Positions 1 to 8,302 of a stretch of DNA of 64,000 nucleotides are shown here, piece by piece. Both the position numbers and the translations under genes were made by a program. Where the stretch lies: positions 5,022,001 through 5,086,000 of the forward strand of contig NZ_LR134356.1 in NCBI RefSeq assembly GCF_900637195.1, given 5' to 3'. Source of the DNA: Mycolicibacterium aurum (GTDB lineage Bacteria > Actinomycetota > Actinomycetes > Mycobacteriales > Mycobacteriaceae). The notes beneath the pieces were generated by a model. It was not told where the DNA came from. It worked only from the letters and a program-made list of their open reading frames with translations, and ran no database searches. Each line of letters starts with the position of its first letter. The stretch's first letter is position 1.

Positions 1-2
1 CG

Positions 3-476
3 CGCGCGGCGGTCGAACGGACCCTGACCGCCTACACGCGGACAGTGGTCGATGTCGAGTTCCCGAAGATGCACCGCGGCGAGTCGGTCGTCGAACAGTC
101 CGCCGAACTGGGCGCCGTGTGGGAGACGTATCTGTCGATCCAACCCGAGACCCGCAACGAGATCGCGTTCTTCGACCACGCCATCGTCCGGCTCAATGAC
201 TTAAGCGCAGCCCGCAAGATGCGGGTGACCACCGGCGACGTCTCGGTCCCCGGCGAACTCTGGGTCCTCCTCGTCGGGGGCGGCGGAGTGATGATGGCGT
301 TCACGTTCCTGTTCGGCACCCGAGACCTGGTGGTGCACAGCCTGGCGGTAGGCCTGACCTCGGCCCTGCTGGCGTTCGTCCTGTACCTGATCTTCGCGCT
401 GGAGCACCCCTACGTCGGCGATCTGTCCGTGGAACCCACGGCGTTCGTCAACGTCCTTCGTGATTGGGGCGGCTAG
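3..476 (+). CDS. DUF4239 (bestrophin-like) membrane protein, 3' part
   Basis: The reading frame is open from the left edge of the window, so the true start lies outside. The visible 157 residues begin with a helical segment, including a run around SIQPETRNEIAFFDHAIVRL, then LNDLSAARKMR and two hydrophobic helices near the C-terminus (LWVLLVGGGGVMMAFTFLFG and a second one ending LIFALEHP). This arrangement is typical of the DUF4239 family of membrane proteins, which is distantly related to bestrophin channels. Its substrate is unknown. It converges on fprB with only four bases between the stop codons. The family call rests on recognised motifs; channel activity is not shown. Confidence 0.7.
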   Translation, partial: RAAVERTLTAYTRTVVDVEFPKMHRGESVVEQSAELGAVWETYLSIQPETRNEIAFFDHAIVRLNDLSAARKMRVTTGDVSVPGELWVLLVGGGGVMMAFTFLFGTRDLVVHSLAVGLTSALLAFVLYLIFALEHPYVGDLSVEPTAFVNVLRDWGG

Positions 477-480
477 CGGA

Positions 481-2154
481 TCACCGACGCAGGCCCGCCA
501 GCAGTCGCTGATGCACCGGCGGGCGGGCAGCGCCCGCCGCGGCGTCCACCATCTCCGGCACCGCGGTGAACTTGACGCGCGGGCGATCGTCGCCCGCGCG
601 AGCGACCTCCGCGTCGTCGATGGCCCGCCAGCCGTCGGCGTCGATCATGGCAGGCTGCCTGCCCCGCACGAACCGCTGCAACGCCGATGTCTTGTGTGCA
701 GGGTCGGCGAGCAGACCCTCGTTGTAGTCGGCCACCAGGTTGTGCACCGTCTCGGCGGCACATGACTTGTTGGTGCCGATGAATCCGGTCGGGCCGCGTT
801 TGATCCACCCGGCCACGTAGCTGCCCCGCTGCGGCGCACCGGCATCGATGACCCGGCCGCCGTCGTTCGGCACCACGGCTGCCGCCTCGTCGAACGGAAG
901 CCCGCGAATCGGCTTGCCGCGGTACCCGATCGACGTCAGCACCAGACCTGCGGGGACACCGACCACGTCATCGGCGCCGGCCGAGGTGAACTCGACCCCG
1001 GTGACCCGCGACTCCCCCACCACGCGGCGCGGGGTGAGGTGGTACGCCAGCCGGATGCGGGGTCGCGTGATCGGGGTTCCCGCATCACCGAGCTTGGACA
1101 GGATCTCCAGCTTGTTGCGTGTCAGCGCGTCGGTCGATTCGGCAAGATCAGCGAGCACGCGTTCTTTATCGACGGGGTTCAGCACGACCTCGCACGCCGA
1201 CGTCAGCCCGATCAACTCGGGCAAGGTGAACGCAGAGGCTGCCGGCCCCCGACGCGCGGCAATCACCACTTCCTGCACCCGCGAGTCGCGCAGTGCGTCC
1301 AGCGCGTGATCGGCGATATCGGTGTGCGCCAACACATCCGGATCGGTCGTCAGAATCCGCGCCACGTCTAGCGCCACGTTGCCGTTGCCGATGATGACGA
1401 CGCGCTCACCGCTGAGGTCCACGCTCAGGTCGGCGAAGTCCGGATGCCCGTTGTACCAGGCGACGACCTCGGTGGCGGTCGCGGTGCCGGGCAGGCCGAT
1501 GCCATCGATGTCGAGACGGCGGTCGTCGGGAGCGCCCACGGCATACAGCACGGCATGGTGGTGTGCGAGCAACTCGTCGTGCGTGATGTCTGTGCCGATG
1601 TCGACGTTGAGATAGAACCCGAAACCCGGCAGCCCGACGATACGGTCGAACAGAGCGGTCACCTGTTTGGTCTTCTGATGATCCGGTGCGACGCCCGCGC
1701 GCACCAAACCATAAGGCGTGGGCAGCTTCTCGAAGACGTTCACCCGGACGCCCGGCTGGGTGAGCAGTTCGTCGGCGGCGTACATCGCCGCCGGGCCCGA
1801 GCCGACGATCGCCACCGTCAGCGGGCCGCCCCGTCGCGTGTGCACCAGCGGCGCGTCCAGTACCGGCGCCAGCTTCGACGTCGGCGGGAGTTTGCCTTCC
1901 CGCTTCGGATAGAACGCGGCGTTGAGTTCGACGAACGGCAGCTGCTCGGGTTCCAGCCGCGAGTCCGCGCTGATGGCCCCGACCGGACAGGCCGACACGC
2001 ACGCCCCGCAGTCGACACACGCATCGGGATCGATGTAGAGCATCTCGGCGGTCGCAAAACCCGGCTCGTCCGGCGAGGGGTGGATGCAGTTCACCGGGCA
2101 CGCGTAGACACATGACCCGTCGCTGCAGCACGACTGGGTGATCACATGGGGCAT
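481..2154 (-). CDS. fprB: ferredoxin--NADP+ reductase FprB with N-terminal ferredoxin domain
   Basis: This 557-residue flavoprotein transfers electrons between NADPH and iron-sulphur proteins. Residues 1-60 form a 7Fe-type ferredoxin domain, with cysteines 9, 15, 19 and 23 and the second set at 46, 49, 52 and 56 (CVDCGACVSACP). An adrenodoxin-reductase-like module follows: an FAD motif at about 115 (VGSGPAAMYAADEL), PTPYGLVRAGVAPDHQKTK, a second nucleotide motif (IIGNGNVALDVARIL), and the family C-terminal block GPTGFIGTNKSCAAETV. The length and the fusion match mycobacterial FprB (Rv0886). The neighbour across the short gap is the AurF-like oxygenase on the same strand, a plausible electron acceptor as an inference. 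The ATG start directly precedes the ferredoxin sequence. Confidence 0.93.
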   Translation of the reverse strand: MPHVITQSCCSDGSCVYACPVNCIHPSPDEPGFATAEMLYIDPDACVDCGACVSACPVGAISADSRLEPEQLPFVELNAAFYPKREGKLPPTSKLAPVLDAPLVHTRRGGPLTVAIVGSGPAAMYAADELLTQPGVRVNVFEKLPTPYGLVRAGVAPDHQKTKQVTALFDRIVGLPGFGFYLNVDIGTDITHDELLAHHHAVLYAVGAPDDRRLDIDGIGLPGTATATEVVAWYNGHPDFADLSVDLSGERVVIIGNGNVALDVARILTTDPDVLAHTDIADHALDALRDSRVQEVVIAARRGPAASAFTLPELIGLTSACEVVLNPVDKERVLADLAESTDALTRNKLEILSKLGDAGTPITRPRIRLAYHLTPRRVVGESRVTGVEFTSAGADDVVGVPAGLVLTSIGYRGKPIRGLPFDEAAAVVPNDGGRVIDAGAPQRGSYVAGWIKRGPTGFIGTNKSCAAETVHNLVADYNEGLLADPAHKTSALQRFVRGRQPAMIDADGWRAIDDAEVARAGDDRPRVKFTAVPEMVDAAAGAARPPVHQRLLAGLRR

Positions 2155-2178
2155 GAGAAACCTCGGTGGGCCATCCGG

Positions 2179-3207
2179 TTACGCAACCGGCGCCAGGTGC
2201 TGGCGTTGCGGCTCGCTGCGGTAGCGGCTGGCCTTGCCGTCGATCCGGCAGAGCCGCCAGATCAGCTTGGCGACCGGGTTCGCCAGCCCGGTTTCCTCGG
2301 CCAGCATCCGGACGTCACCGAACATGTCGCGCAGCATCTTTCGCGACTCGGGCGACTTGAAGAAGATCTCCTTGCGCACCGAGCGGGGGATGTCGAACTC
2401 TTTCCAGAAGGCGCGCGGCGGCACGATGATGGCCGAGCACAGCACCCGCATGACGACCGGCACGTAGAGCGACAGCCAGAACCGCTTGCGGCGCGGCAGG
2501 GCGGGCACCCGCTTGCGCAGATACTCATGCGCGAACGAGATGTGGCGCGCCTCCTCGGCGACGTGGATGGCCATCACCCGCTCCATGATCGGATGCAGCG
2601 ACTTGCCCTCGCGGAGCACGTTCTTCTGTGTGTGGTCGATCGGCTCCTCGCCGGCGAGGATGCCGAACCAGAACGGGATCGGCATGGGACCGGCGACGAG
2701 CGGGATCATCGGTTGCACCCACTTGAGCAGTCGGGGCATACCGGGCACGTCGGCACCGATGCGGTTGACCATCTCCTGGAACATCAGCGTGTGGTTGCAT
2801 TCCTCCACGGCCTCGTGCAGGCAGTACCGGTACTCGGGTGAGCCGTTGGGCGTCCAGAACGCGTATTCCATCAGGCCGCGGATCAGGATCGACTCGAAAT
2901 GGAGGCCGACCTTGGCGACGTTGGCTTGACGCCACATCCCGATCTCGATCTGGCGCTCCACGGGCTGCGACCGGTACCACTCGTGCTTGCCGATCGGATC
3001 GGTCGCGGGCAGGATCCAGCGCTCGTCGTTCGGGGTGACGGCGAACTCGGGCGAATCCCAGTCGATGTCGGTGAAGGGGTTGAAATTGCGCCGCACCGAG
3101 CCTTCGGACAACGTGGTGAGGGTGTTGACGTACTCGACGTCGTCGAGGACGTCCATGTTCTTGCGCCACCGCCGGATGACGCGCGTACGTGCTTCCTTGA
3201 CAGCCAT
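2179..3207 (-). CDS. AurF-like di-iron oxygenase
   Basis: This 342-residue protein resembles the p-aminobenzoate N-oxygenase AurF family of non-haem di-iron enzymes and Rv0885. Candidate iron ligands are E105, E136-x2-H139 (within HEAVEECNHTLMFQEM) and E219-x2-H222 (within HVAEEARHISFAHEYL), the ferritin-like four-helix pattern. The start at MAVKEART is chosen because AGGAGG lies six bases upstream (3214-3219). A longer frame exists but lacks such a site. It is transcribed just ahead of fprB, only 24 bases away, and FprB could supply electrons (inference). The substrate is unknown; N-oxygenation of an amine is one family activity, and fatty-acid-type chemistry is also possible. Confidence 0.82.
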   Translation of the reverse strand: MAVKEARTRVIRRWRKNMDVLDDVEYVNTLTTLSEGSVRRNFNPFTDIDWDSPEFAVTPNDERWILPATDPIGKHEWYRSQPVERQIEIGMWRQANVAKVGLHFESILIRGLMEYAFWTPNGSPEYRYCLHEAVEECNHTLMFQEMVNRIGADVPGMPRLLKWVQPMIPLVAGPMPIPFWFGILAGEEPIDHTQKNVLREGKSLHPIMERVMAIHVAEEARHISFAHEYLRKRVPALPRRKRFWLSLYVPVVMRVLCSAIIVPPRAFWKEFDIPRSVRKEIFFKSPESRKMLRDMFGDVRMLAEETGLANPVAKLIWRLCRIDGKASRYRSEPQRQHLAPVA

Positions 3208-3459
3208 TCGAGACCTCCTATGAGGTTTACATTCGTCCGCTGGTTGTCCAAACACAGTACCCACGGTCCCAGGAATTAACCAGGCCCTTTCCGAGGTTGT
3301 GGGTCAGGCGGGTTATCCACATCACATGTGAGGCACACCACACTGCGGTGCGGTGGACGGGGCGCGGAAGGCCCAGACGACTCACGTGCCGCACCAGTCC
3401 GGATTCCGCCCGCAGGGCCCACGCTCGCCGGGCGGGTCTCCGGAACTACGCTTGGGACC
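3208..3459. promoter_or_regulatory. divergent promoter region between AurF-like gene and serC
   Basis: These 252 bases separate two divergent genes. The minus-strand gene has a strong ribosome site at 3214-3219. A perfect ten-base palindrome TCACATGTGA lies at 3322-3331. No regulator can be assigned, and no other gene is visible here. Confidence 0.4.
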
Positions 3460-4581
3460 ATGGCCGAGAGCCCCTTCCCCACCATTCCCGCCGATATCAA
3501 GCCCGCCGACGGACGTTTCGGCTGCGGGCCCTCCAAAGTGCGGCCGGAACAACTGCAGGCGCTGGCCGCCGGCGGCCACCTGTTCGGAACGTCGCACCGT
3601 CAGGCGCCGGTGAAGAATCTCGTCGGCCGCGTCCGCGACGGGTTGCGCCAGCTGTTCTCCCTGCCTGACGGCTACGAGGTGATTCTCGGCAACGGAGGGT
3701 CGACCGCGTTCTGGGACGCCGCCGCGTTCGGGCTGATCGAGGAACGCTCCCTGCACCTGACCTACGGCGAGTTCAGCGCCAAGTTCGCCTCCGCCGTGGC
3801 GAAGAATCCGTTCGTGGGCGACCCGGTGGTCATCAAGGCCGACGCGGGCAGCGCCCCTGAGCCGGTGTCCGATCCGTCCGTCGACCTGATCGCGTGGGCG
3901 CACAACGAGACCTCGACGGGCGTCGCGCTCCCGGTCCAGCGACCGCAGGGGTCCGGCGATGCGCTGATCGCCATCGATGCCACGTCCGCTGCCGGCGGGC
4001 TGCCGGTGACCATCACCGACGCCGACGTGTACTACTTCGCGCCTCAGAAGAACTTCGCCGGCGACGGCGGCCTGTGGATCGCACTGATGTCGCCGGCCGC
4101 GCTCGCGCGCGTCGAAGCGATCGCCGCGGGCGGACGCTGGGTTCCCGAGTTCCTGTCCCTGCCGATCGCGATCGACAACAGCGTGAAGAACCAGACCTAC
4201 AACACGCCGGCGATCGCCACGTTGATCCTGCTCGCCGAGCAACTCGACTGGCTCAACGGCAACGGCGGCCTGGACTGGGCCGTGAAGCGCACCGCCGACT
4301 CGTCGTCGCGGCTCTACTCGTGGGCCGACGCCTCCTCCTACGCCACCCCGTTCGTCACGGATCCGGCGCTGCGCTCGCAGGTCGTCGGCACGGTCGATTT
4401 CTCCGATGAGGTGGACGCGGCCGCCGTCGCCAAGATCCTGCGGGCCAACGGCATCGTCGACACCGAGCCGTACCGCAAGCTCGGGCGCAACCAGCTGCGC
4501 GTCGGCATGTTCCCGGCCGTCGAACCCGACGACGTCAGCGCCTTGACGGCGTGCGTCGACTGGGTTGTCGAGCGTTTGTGA
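3460..4581 (+). CDS. serC: phosphoserine aminotransferase
   Basis: SerC converts 3-phosphohydroxypyruvate and glutamate to phosphoserine and 2-oxoglutarate in serine biosynthesis, using pyridoxal phosphate. The 373-residue protein has the class V aminotransferase layout: a phosphate-binding loop near LGNGGSTAFWD (77-87), IAWAHNETSTG (144-154), and the PLP lysine K197 in YYFAPQKNFAGDGG. It matches the mycobacterial/archaeal-type SerC in size and opening (GCGPSKVRPEQL). The ATG at 3460 is preferred over an in-frame start 44 codons upstream because homologues begin close to FPTIPADIKPADGRFG. It stands next to sepH, as in M. tuberculosis. Confidence 0.95.
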   Translation: MAESPFPTIPADIKPADGRFGCGPSKVRPEQLQALAAGGHLFGTSHRQAPVKNLVGRVRDGLRQLFSLPDGYEVILGNGGSTAFWDAAAFGLIEERSLHLTYGEFSAKFASAVAKNPFVGDPVVIKADAGSAPEPVSDPSVDLIAWAHNETSTGVALPVQRPQGSGDALIAIDATSAAGGLPVTITDADVYYFAPQKNFAGDGGLWIALMSPAALARVEAIAAGGRWVPEFLSLPIAIDNSVKNQTYNTPAIATLILLAEQLDWLNGNGGLDWAVKRTADSSSRLYSWADASSYATPFVTDPALRSQVVGTVDFSDEVDAAAVAKILRANGIVDTEPYRKLGRNQLRVGMFPAVEPDDVSALTACVDWVVERL

Positions 4582-4594
4582 CCCGCTGCAGCGT

Positions 4595-4632
4595 GTCACC
4601 CGGGTTACGGGACGATAACGCCGTAGGGTGAC
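4595..4632 (+). terminator. hairpin between serC and sepH
   Basis: Seven-base outer arms (GTCACCC at 4595-4601 and GGGTGAC at 4626-4632) and five-base inner arms (TACGG and CCGTA) can pair, with a four-base bulge on one side. No T-run follows. It could be a factor-assisted terminator for serC or a leader element for sepH, which starts 40 bases downstream. Confidence 0.4.
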
Positions 4633-4671
4633 CCGAATATCGGGCATCGCTCCAGCCCGGAGGAGGTCGCA

Positions 4672-5463
4672 ATGCGGGAACTCAGAGTCGTCGGACTCGA
4701 CATCGACGGCAGACGCATCATCTGCGAATCAGGTGACTCGGGCGAGAAGTTCGTCCTTCGCTCCGACGACCGACTCAAGGCCGCGCTGCGCGGCGACCAG
4801 GCCATCTCCAATCAAATGGCGATCGATGTCGAGGTGAACATGCTGCGTCCCAAGGACATTCAGTCGAAGATCCGGGCGGGCGCATCCGTCGAGCAGGTCG
4901 CCGCGGCCTCCGGCGCCGACATCGCCCGCGTCGAGCGCTTTGCCCACCCCGTACTGCTGGAGCGGGCCCGCGCCGCCGAGCTGGCCACCGCCGCACATCC
5001 CGTGCTCGCCGACGGCCCGTCGGTGCTCACCCTGCTGGAGACGGTGACGACAGCACTCGTCGCGCGCGGGCTGGACCCGGACGCGAACTGGGACGCGTGG
5101 CGCAACGAAGACGGTCGCTGGACGGTGCAGCTGGCGTGGCGGGCAGGCCTGTCCGACAACGTCGCGCACTTCCGCTATGCGCCCGGCGCCCACGGCGGCA
5201 CCGTCACCGCCTTCGACGAGGCCGCCGCCGAGTTGATCGACCCGAACTTCGCACGCACGCTGCGCCCCCTGGCGCCGGTCGCACAGCTGGCTCTCGAGGA
5301 CATCGAACCGGTGGTCGCGCCCGAGCCCGAGCCTGAGCAGGTCGTCGAGACGCCCGAACCGGAGCCGGCGGTCAAGGCGCCGCGCCCCCGGAAGGGCCGC
5401 CCCGCCGTGCCGGCATGGGAGGACGTCCTGCTGGGCGTGCGGTCCAGTGGCGGTCAGCGCTAG
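4672..5463 (+). CDS. sepH: cell division protein SepH (DUF3071)
   Basis: SepH is a conserved actinobacterial cell-division protein that stimulates FtsZ assembly (family knowledge from Streptomyces and mycobacteria). The 263 residues open with the DUF3071 signature MRELRVVGLDIDGRRIICES and carry a helix-turn-helix-like segment at about 62-90 (IRAGASVEQVAAASGADIAR). An acidic proline-rich linker follows (about 205-235, repeated PEPE), then the conserved tail VPAWEDVLLGVR. GGAGG lies about eight bases before the ATG. It follows serC on the same strand. Confidence 0.92.
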   Translation: MRELRVVGLDIDGRRIICESGDSGEKFVLRSDDRLKAALRGDQAISNQMAIDVEVNMLRPKDIQSKIRAGASVEQVAAASGADIARVERFAHPVLLERARAAELATAAHPVLADGPSVLTLLETVTTALVARGLDPDANWDAWRNEDGRWTVQLAWRAGLSDNVAHFRYAPGAHGGTVTAFDEAAAELIDPNFARTLRPLAPVAQLALEDIEPVVAPEPEPEQVVETPEPEPAVKAPRPRKGRPAVPAWEDVLLGVRSSGGQR

Positions 5464-5497
5464 CCGTCGTTCGAGAGTCGCCGCCGACCGCGCGACC

Positions 5498-5515
5498 GGA
5501 TGACGCCGGTCATCC
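5498..5515. terminator. convergent-gene hairpin
   Basis: A perfect seven-base stem, GGATGAC / GTCATCC, with a four-base loop (GCCG) lies between sepH and the convergent DUF2537 gene and includes the latter's stop codon. It has no T-run, as is common for mycobacterial terminators. Confidence 0.5.
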
Positions 5516-5779
5516 CGCGACAGATATGACGATCAGCGCGATCCACGCGCCGGCCACTCCCACCCCGGAGCCCAGCACGAACCAGCGCCACACCGGTACG
5601 GTGCGCCATCCCCAGACAGTGGGCGCCAGCCCGCCGACGGCAACGAGGTTGAGCCCGGCTGCCAGCAGCGGATGCACCCGCATGAGCCCGATGCTGAGCA
5701 CCACGATGGCCGCAGCGATCACCGCGGCGACGAACGCTGCCACCGTCAGGCCGGCGGCCCATGGCGTCTCGTCGCTCAC
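5510..5779 (-). CDS. DUF2537 membrane protein
   Basis: This 89-residue, almost entirely hydrophobic protein has three predicted membrane helices (about 7-33, 38-56 and 63-87) and little else. It corresponds in position and size to Rv0882 and to the DUF2537 family, of unknown function. Its start overlaps the stop of the upstream methyltransferase gene by four bases (ATGA), so the two are translationally coupled. Confidence 0.8.
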   Translation of the reverse strand: MSDETPWAAGLTVAAFVAAVIAAAIVVLSIGLMRVHPLLAAGLNLVAVGGLAPTVWGWRTVPVWRWFVLGSGVGVAGAWIALIVISVAG

Positions 5780-6609
5780 CGGCCGAGCCTATCCCGCTCG
5801 TAGAACGCCAGAGCCGCAGCTGTCGCGACGTTGAGCGAGTCCGTGCCGCGCGACATCGGGATCCGCACCCGGACGTCGGCGGACCGCATGGTGTGCTCCT
5901 GAAGACCCGGCCCCTCCGCGCCGACGAGGATGGCCAACCGCTGCCCGGACAACTCCGTCATCGCTTCGGCGAGTGTCTGGGCCGCCGGATCGGGTGTCAT
6001 GGCGAGAATCTGAAACCCCTTGTCCTGCAACACTTTGAGATCTGCAGGCCAGTGCTCTGCCTTGGCGAACGGCACCAACAGCGCATGCCCCATCGACACC
6101 CGCACGGCCCGCCGATACAGGGGGTCGGCGCAACCGCTGCCGAAGATCACCGCGTCCACACCCAACCCGGCGGCGTTGCGGAAGACCGACCCGAGGTTCT
6201 CGTGGTCGTTGACTCCTTCGAGGACGGCGACGGTGCGGGCCCCGTCGATCACCTGGGCGATCGTGAGCTCAGCGGCCCGCGACGCCGACGCGAGCACCCC
6301 GCGGTTGAGGTGGAAGCCGACGGCCGCGGCCATGACCTCGGCGCTCGCTCGATAGAAGGGCGCATCGAGCGCGTCGAGGTCGCCGCCCAACTCGATGAGT
6401 CGCCGTTCGGTTCCCAACAGTGCACGCGGGACGAACCGGGACGCCAGCATGCGCTGCACCACCAGCACGCCCTCGGCGATCACCAGCCCCTTGCCGCTGG
6501 GCAGGTCCGGTCGGCGGTCGACACTGTTGAGGTCGCGGAAGTCGTCGAGCCGGGGATCGTCGGGGTCGTCGATGTCGACGACGACGGGCCCCTCGACATC
6601 GTCAGGCAC
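5776..6609 (-). CDS. SpoU/TrmH-family RNA 2'-O-methyltransferase
   Basis: This 277-residue protein is an S-adenosylmethionine-dependent RNA ribose methyltransferase of the SPOUT class. An N-terminal substrate-binding domain (about 20-100) is followed by the catalytic knot with motif 1 NLGSVFRNA (N and R), motif 2 LVGAEGPGL and motif 3 IPMSRGTDSLNVATAAALA. The exact RNA target cannot be read from the sequence; the M. tuberculosis orthologue is Rv0881. The start used is GTG at 6609. It forms an operon with the overlapping DUF2537 gene. Confidence 0.88.
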   Translation of the reverse strand: MPDDVEGPVVVDIDDPDDPRLDDFRDLNSVDRRPDLPSGKGLVIAEGVLVVQRMLASRFVPRALLGTERRLIELGGDLDALDAPFYRASAEVMAAAVGFHLNRGVLASASRAAELTIAQVIDGARTVAVLEGVNDHENLGSVFRNAAGLGVDAVIFGSGCADPLYRRAVRVSMGHALLVPFAKAEHWPADLKVLQDKGFQILAMTPDPAAQTLAEAMTELSGQRLAILVGAEGPGLQEHTMRSADVRVRIPMSRGTDSLNVATAAALAFYERDRLGR

Positions 6610-6689
6610 GTCGTGTTTCGGCGCGACGGACGGCTGGCACAGCGGTAGAGACTACCCACCGCCGCGTCGAGATCGTTAGGTTGGACGCG

Positions 6690-6941
6690 ATGAATCCCGA
6701 CGCCGAACCGCAACCGCCTCCGCTGCCTGCAGCACTGCTCGCACCGTGGCCGGTCATCGTGGTCATCACCTGCGGCTGGGTGATCGCCACGGTGCTGGCA
6801 TTCACCGTCGGCACGCTGCACGAGTGGCGGCCCGTCACCGTGGCGGGCCTCGGTGTCGGAGTTCTTGGCACATCTATTTTTCTGTGGCAACGTCACGCCG
6901 TGCGGCATGGCCGCCGCGGCGCCCAACGCGGCCTGACCTGA
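6690..6941 (+). CDS. DUF2530 small membrane protein
   Basis: This 83-residue protein has a proline-rich N-terminus (PEPQPPPLP region), two membrane helices (about 22-42 and 50-66) and a basic tail (RHAVRHGRRGAQRG). It matches the DUF2530 family, Rv0879c in M. tuberculosis, with no known function. A TTG start three codons upstream (6681) is the alternative. It precedes the SRPBCC gene by ten bases. Confidence 0.75.
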   Translation: MNPDAEPQPPPLPAALLAPWPVIVVITCGWVIATVLAFTVGTLHEWRPVTVAGLGVGVLGTSIFLWQRHAVRHGRRGAQRGLT

Positions 6942-6951
6942 AGGAGAAGCT

Positions 6952-7404
6952 ATGGCAGCGCCCGTATTACAGGCCGAGATCGACATCAATGCACCGGTGG
7001 CCAAGGTGTGGGAGCTGGTGTCCGACCTCAGCAATATGCCGCAGTGGAGTCCGCAGTGCCGGCTGATGAAGCCGATCGGGCAGATGCGTCAGGGCGCCCG
7101 CACTGTGAACGTCAACCGGCGTGGGCGGCTGTTCTGGCCCACCACGTGCCGCATCACCGAGTTCATCCCCGAGAAGAAGCTGGGGTTCCGGGTCAACGAG
7201 AACCACACCGTCTGGACCTATGAACTGGAACCGACCGAGGCGGGCACCCGGCTGATCGAGACGCGGCACGCGGAGAACGGCACCACCGCGCTGTCGAACT
7301 TCCTGGTCGGCAACTTCATGGGTGGCGTCCCGACCTTCGAGCAGGAGCTGATCGAGGGCATGAACGCGTCGCTGACGCGGATCAAGGCCACCGCCGAGCG
7401 CTAG
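6952..7404 (+). CDS. SRPBCC (polyketide cyclase/dehydrase-like) protein
   Basis: This 150-residue START-fold protein has the usual opening strand and helix (EIDINAPVAKVWELVSDLSNMPQWSPQC), a central sheet and a C-terminal amphipathic helix (EQELIEGMNASLTRIKATAE). The family binds hydrophobic ligands or acts as cyclase or aromatase; no catalytic residues identify a reaction. GAAGGAGAA lies just upstream of the ATG. It is probably co-transcribed with the DUF2530 gene and ends head-to-head with the DUF3027 gene with no spacer. Confidence 0.85.
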   Translation: MAAPVLQAEIDINAPVAKVWELVSDLSNMPQWSPQCRLMKPIGQMRQGARTVNVNRRGRLFWPTTCRITEFIPEKKLGFRVNENHTVWTYELEPTEAGTRLIETRHAENGTTALSNFLVGNFMGGVPTFEQELIEGMNASLTRIKATAER

Positions 7405-8223
7405 CTAGCTCTCGGCGGGTTCGACCATGTCGAGCACGCCGTCGTCGTACGGGTCGAACAGCGGCGACCCGGTGCCTGCCGGCGCCGGAGTGTCCGAGTG
7501 CGCGCCGCAGCCGAACTCGGCATCCACGACGTGTCCGTCGGAGGCGTACTCGTTGGCACACACCCCGAACATCACACCGAGCGCTCCGCCGAGCGGCACG
7601 TAGTAGCCGCAGTCCCGGCATGACCGTCGCGTCCCTTTGGCCATCGCCGAGCCGGGGCCGTACTCACCGTCGTGCCAGCGTTGCGCGGCGTCTTTGCGGC
7701 CCCACAGGCTGAGTACCTGGCGGCGGCCCAGCCCGACCTCCGCAGCCACCTCGTCGATCTGAGGATCGCCGGTGGCGGTATAGCCGGGGGCCAGCCGGGG
7801 GTCGTCGGACGGCGGGGAGAGAAGGTCGCCGGGGCCGAGGTCGCCGGGACGCACCCGCTCTTCCCAGGGCACCCACTTGGGTGCGAGCAGGGCGGTGGGC
7901 CCGGGAACGAGGACGACTTCGCTGATGGTCGCGTGCGCGGCCCCCGGCCAGGCGGCGACGACGACGGCCCACTGCCAGCCGCGGTAGCCGGGCAGCTCAG
8001 CCAGGAAGCGGTGGGTGGCCGCGGTGGGATCTTCGAAGCTCGCGCCGAGATACTCCCCGACGGTGTCCTCGCCGCTGTACTCCGCGATCGCGGCGCGGGC
8101 ATCGCCGACGGCGCCCAACAGCACCGCCTCCAGGGCAGGGGTCATCTCCGTGGTCTCCGGCGCCGACACCGTCTCGTCCGGCTCGTGACCCGAGACCGAG
8201 TGCTGGTGGTCAGGTTCGGTCAT
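7405..8223 (-). CDS. DUF3027 protein with C-terminal zinc-ribbon-like cysteines
   Basis: This 272-residue protein is of the actinobacterial DUF3027 family (Rv0877 by position). The middle carries SEVVLVPGPTALLAPKWVPW, and GLGRRQVLSLWGRKDAAQRW follows. The C-terminal part has CRDCGYY, then two more cysteines (GVCANEY, GCGAHSD), consistent with a metal-binding ribbon. Function is unknown. ATG 8223 is chosen; in-frame ATGs at 8232 and 8241 are also possible. It is divergent from the MFS gene. Confidence 0.8.
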   Translation of the reverse strand: MTEPDHQHSVSGHEPDETVSAPETTEMTPALEAVLLGAVGDARAAIAEYSGEDTVGEYLGASFEDPTAATHRFLAELPGYRGWQWAVVVAAWPGAAHATISEVVLVPGPTALLAPKWVPWEERVRPGDLGPGDLLSPPSDDPRLAPGYTATGDPQIDEVAAEVGLGRRQVLSLWGRKDAAQRWHDGEYGPGSAMAKGTRRSCRDCGYYVPLGGALGVMFGVCANEYASDGHVVDAEFGCGAHSDTPAPAGTGSPLFDPYDDGVLDMVEPAES

Positions 8224-8243
8224 GCTCTCCATCGCCTCCATTA

Positions 8244-8260
8244 TTGCCTGAACGAGGCAA
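8244..8260. promoter_or_regulatory. inverted repeat in divergent promoter
   Basis: TTGCCT and AGGCAA, separated by five bases, form a perfect inverted repeat in the 79-base gap between the DUF3027 gene and the MFS gene. Its position suits an operator acting on one or both promoters. No regulator is identified. If the DUF3027 gene starts at 8241 the repeat sits in its immediate leader. Confidence 0.4.
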
Positions 8261-8302
8261 GGTATAGCCACACCGGTCGCCTGCGCGACCACTGTCGACC
8301 CT